The notes under the pieces: generated by a model
Told to the model about the DNA's origin: nothing
The model's database searches: none
The model's input: the letters and a program-made list of their open reading frames with translations, nothing else
Made by a program: the position numbers and the translations under genes
Part shown: piece after piece, positions 61,974-64,000 of the stretch
Numbering within the stretch: the first letter of the stretch is position 1
How the letters are laid out: each line of letters begins with the position of its first letter
NCBI RefSeq assembly: GCF_002081715.1
Contig: NZ_MUKP01000031.1
Coordinates: forward strand, 1-64,000
Source of the DNA: Nocardia donostiensis
GTDB lineage: Bacteria; Actinomycetota; Actinomycetes; Mycobacteriales; Mycobacteriaceae
Direction: 5' to 3'
DNA: 64,000 nt

Positions 61974-64000
61974 ACGCCACCGGGTCCGAGCACAACGGAC
62001 ACTGGGATGTGGCGACGGGAGTCGGGCGTACCGCGCTCGGCGTCGCCGCCGCCCGGGCCGTGGAGACCAACAGTCCCGACCGGTTGATCGAAGACCCGTA
62101 CGCCTCCCACCTCGCGGCGGCCGGTGGTCTACAGGTACCGCCGCCGGGCGCCCCCGAGACCGCGGGCGACCCGGCGTGGTCGTTCGCCGCGCGCTTCCTC
62201 GGTGTGCGCTCCCGTCGGTTCGACGAGCATCTCATGGAGTCGGTGCAGGCAGGGATCGAGCAGATCGTGCTGCTCGGTGCGGGGCTCGACGCCCGTTCCG
62301 CCCGAATGGACTGGCCCGCATCAGTGCACCTGTTCGAGGTCGATCAGCCCCGCGTGCTCGCCTTCAAGAAGACCGTACTCGCGGACGCCGGGGCCACCAC
62401 GAGCGCGCACTGGCATCTCGTGCCGGCCGATCTGCGCGAAGAGTGGGAACAAGCCTTGCGGGACAACGGGTTCGACCCCACCCGCCCGACCGCCTGGCTC
62501 GCGGAAGGTTTGCTCCCTTACCTGCCCGCCCAGGCCGAGGCCGATCTGTTCGACACCATATGCCGATTGTCGGCACCGGGTAGCACCTTCGCCGGCGACT
62601 GGATGAGTGCCGAGAACACGGCCACTGTCACCAGCCATCCGGCCTTCCACGAGACCAACGCGAAGGCCGACGCCGAACTGGACACGCTGTGGAACACCGA
62701 ACCCCGGGACCTGAGTCCGGAGGAGACCCTCGGCGCGGCGGGCTGGCAGGTGACCGACAGATCAGCCGCGGAGCTCGCCCAGCAGTACGGCCGCGAGCTG
62801 ACCGGGCCGGCCGGCGCCCTGATCGGCCTCACCACCATCGCCACGGCGATCTTGCCGGCGGGAAATCACCGGACCACGACCACCCACGAGCCGGTCGGGG
62901 CCGTCCGCGAACTCGCCGCCGCACTCGACCCGAGCCGGGTGAGCGTGCCCGGCGCGGCTGCCGAGGAAAGCTGGCGGCTTTTCAACGGCGCCATCGACCA
63001 CGTGCCTGCCGTCGTCGTCCGCTGCACCAGCGCCGCCGATGTCCAGACCGCGGTACGCGTCGCCCGTACGCACGGCCTCCCGCTGTCCGTGCGCGGCGGT
63101 GGTCACGACTGGGCGGGCCGGGCCGTGCGCCCGGGTGGCGTGCTGCTCGATCTGGCCGGGATGCGCGGGGTCACCGTGGACCGGGCAGCCCAGGTCGCCA
63201 CCGTCGCCGGTGGTGCCCTGTCACGGGATGTGATCGCCGCCGCCGCGCCACACGGGCTGGTGGCGGTGACCGGCACGATCGGCGATGTCGGGATGGCCGG
63301 GCTGACGCTCGGCGGTGGCTACGGACCGCTGAACGGACGCTACGGCCTCGCTCTGGACAACCTCATGGGCGCGGACGTCGTGCTCGCGGACGGCACCCTG
63401 GTCAGCGCCGACGAAACCGAGCACTCCGAGTTGTACTGGGCGCTACGCGGCGGTGGCGGCAACTTCGGTGTGGTGACCGAGCTGCGCATCAAGCTGCATC
63501 CGGTAGAGCAGGTGCTCGGCGGCTTCATCGTGTACCCCTGGCAGCAGGCCGAAAAGGTGCTGCACCGGTTGTCCGAGGTACTCGCGACCGCACCGGATGA
63601 GCTGACCGTGCTCAGCGGCATCATGCCCGGCCCGGACGGCTCGCCCACGGTCCTGCTGTCCCCTGCCTGGAGCGGCCCGCCGGCCGACGGTGGGTCCTAC
63701 CTCGCCGCGCTGCAGAGTCTGGGAGAACCACTGTTCGCGCAGATCGGCCCGATGCCGTATGCGAAAATGCTCAGCCTGTTCGACGAATCCGCCGTGCCCG
63801 GCCGGCACACCACCGTGCGCACTCGCACCGTGGCCGGATACACCCCGGAACTGGTGGCCGCTCTGCTGGCGGCCGGTGAGACCCGCACCTCGCCGTTCTC
63901 TGCCGTCGGCTTGCACCACTTCCATGGTGCGCCGACCCACGTTCCGGTAGACAGCACGGCTTTCGGGATCCGCACGACTCACCTGTCGGTGGAAATCGCG
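61970..64000 (+). CDS. methyltransferase (TIGR00027-like) fused to berberine-bridge-type FAD oxidase, cut by window edge
   Basis: One open frame of 677 codons without a stop. Residues about 1-285 are a SAM-dependent methyltransferase of the mycobacterial TIGR00027/PPM type: GVAAARAVETNSPDRLIEDP, IVLLGAGLDARSARMDWP, LFEVDQPRVLAFKK and TAWLAEGLLPYLPAQAEADL. From about residue 310 follows a FAD-binding-4/BBE-like oxidase: PAVVVRCTSAADVQTAVRVA, LSVRGGGHDWAG with the covalent-flavin His379, and GLTLGGGYGPLNGRYGLALD. The loop TGTIGDVGMA has Ile where bicovalent enzymes carry Cys, so a single flavin bond is expected. Its ATG overlaps the ABC gene. It could oxidise a thiazolidine or thiazoline and methylate the product; this is inference. 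The C-terminal BBE segment lies beyond the edge. Confidence 0.8.
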   Translation, partial: MNATGSEHNGHWDVATGVGRTALGVAAARAVETNSPDRLIEDPYASHLAAAGGLQVPPPGAPETAGDPAWSFAARFLGVRSRRFDEHLMESVQAGIEQIVLLGAGLDARSARMDWPASVHLFEVDQPRVLAFKKTVLADAGATTSAHWHLVPADLREEWEQALRDNGFDPTRPTAWLAEGLLPYLPAQAEADLFDTICRLSAPGSTFAGDWMSAENTATVTSHPAFHETNAKADAELDTLWNTEPRDLSPEETLGAAGWQVTDRSAAELAQQYGRELTGPAGALIGLTTIATAILPAGNHRTTTTHEPVGAVRELAAALDPSRVSVPGAAAEESWRLFNGAIDHVPAVVVRCTSAADVQTAVRVARTHGLPLSVRGGGHDWAGRAVRPGGVLLDLAGMRGVTVDRAAQVATVAGGALSRDVIAAAAPHGLVAVTGTIGDVGMAGLTLGGGYGPLNGRYGLALDNLMGADVVLADGTLVSADETEHSELYWALRGGGGNFGVVTELRIKLHPVEQVLGGFIVYPWQQAEKVLHRLSEVLATAPDELTVLSGIMPGPDGSPTVLLSPAWSGPPADGGSYLAALQSLGEPLFAQIGPMPYAKMLSLFDESAVPGRHTTVRTRTVAGYTPELVAALLAAGETRTSPFSAVGLHHFHGAPTHVPVDSTAFGIRTTHLSVEIA

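Noticed and set aside
1..64000. CRISPR arrays, tRNA or rRNA genes
   Set aside because: No spaced short direct repeats were seen (the only regular tandem repeat is the in-frame TPR array), and no tRNA cloverleaf or rRNA sequence was recognised by eye; a tRNAscan run would settle it.

Overview
This window is high-GC actinomycete DNA and most resembles Nocardia or a near relative. That rests on the GC-rich third codon positions, GTG/TTG starts, many 4-bp NTGA gene overlaps, TetR/HxlR/XRE regulators, several P450s, a Baeyer-Villiger monooxygenase, a DUF4185 protein and a salicylate-primed NRPS locus. The genus is an inference; no rRNA or tRNA was seen.

Layout. 1-13 kb is accessory DNA: an IS256 remnant, a HAD-type hydrolase, a DHFR-like reductase, an RDD membrane protein, a two-gene XRE/ImmA-protease operon with an unknown partner, a multiply frameshifted CYP102-like P450, a broken methyltransferase, a lone PD-(D/E)XK nuclease-like gene, an IS5 remnant and a lipoprotein. 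13-18 kb holds broken genes and a two-gene NLR-type locus (NB-ARC plus near-identical TPRs, preceded by a small protein with a matching beta-rich motif). 18-31 kb is a set of small operons: VOC protein, MaoC/HxlR divergent pair with a perfect palindrome, a phosphotransferase-like kinase, another IS256 remnant, a promoter-terminator leader with two small genes, a UvrA-like ABC protein split by a frameshift, an NTF2-like protein, a TetR/saccharopine-dehydrogenase-like operon and a divergent DHA2 exporter. 31-37 kb carries a Baeyer-Villiger monooxygenase, a P450 that lacks the ExxR motif with a coupled small protein, and a DUF4185 protein. 37-39.4 kb is a graveyard of IS5-type transposase and broken host gene fragments.

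39.5-64 kb is the main content: a salicylate-primed thiazoline/oxazoline NRPS cluster of the coelibactin/pyochelin/yersiniabactin type. In order: type II thioesterase, salicylate synthase, NRPS 1 (ArCP-Cy-A-PCP-Cy-A-PCP), NRPS 2 (docking-Cy-A with embedded MT-like domain-PCP-TE), a saccharopine-dehydrogenase-like protein, a thiazolinyl imide reductase, two paralogous methyltransferases flanking a divergently read CYP105-like P450, two fused TMD-NBD ABC transporters (YbtP/YbtQ/IrtAB-like), and a methyltransferase fused to a berberine-bridge-type FAD oxidase that runs off the right edge. Nearly every junction is a 4-bp start/stop overlap.

Two sequences resembling the actinobacterial Zur box lie upstream of the thioesterase (39499-39517) and in the P450/methyltransferase divergent promoter (57849-57863). 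Together with the gene content this suggests a zinc-regulated zincophore rather than an ordinary iron siderophore. The first adenylation domain has a non-cysteine code with threonine-like positions, while the second and third read as cysteine, so the predicted backbone is salicylate-(Thr-like)-Cys-Cys. No salicyl-AMP ligase is present inside the window; it would be expected beyond the right edge.
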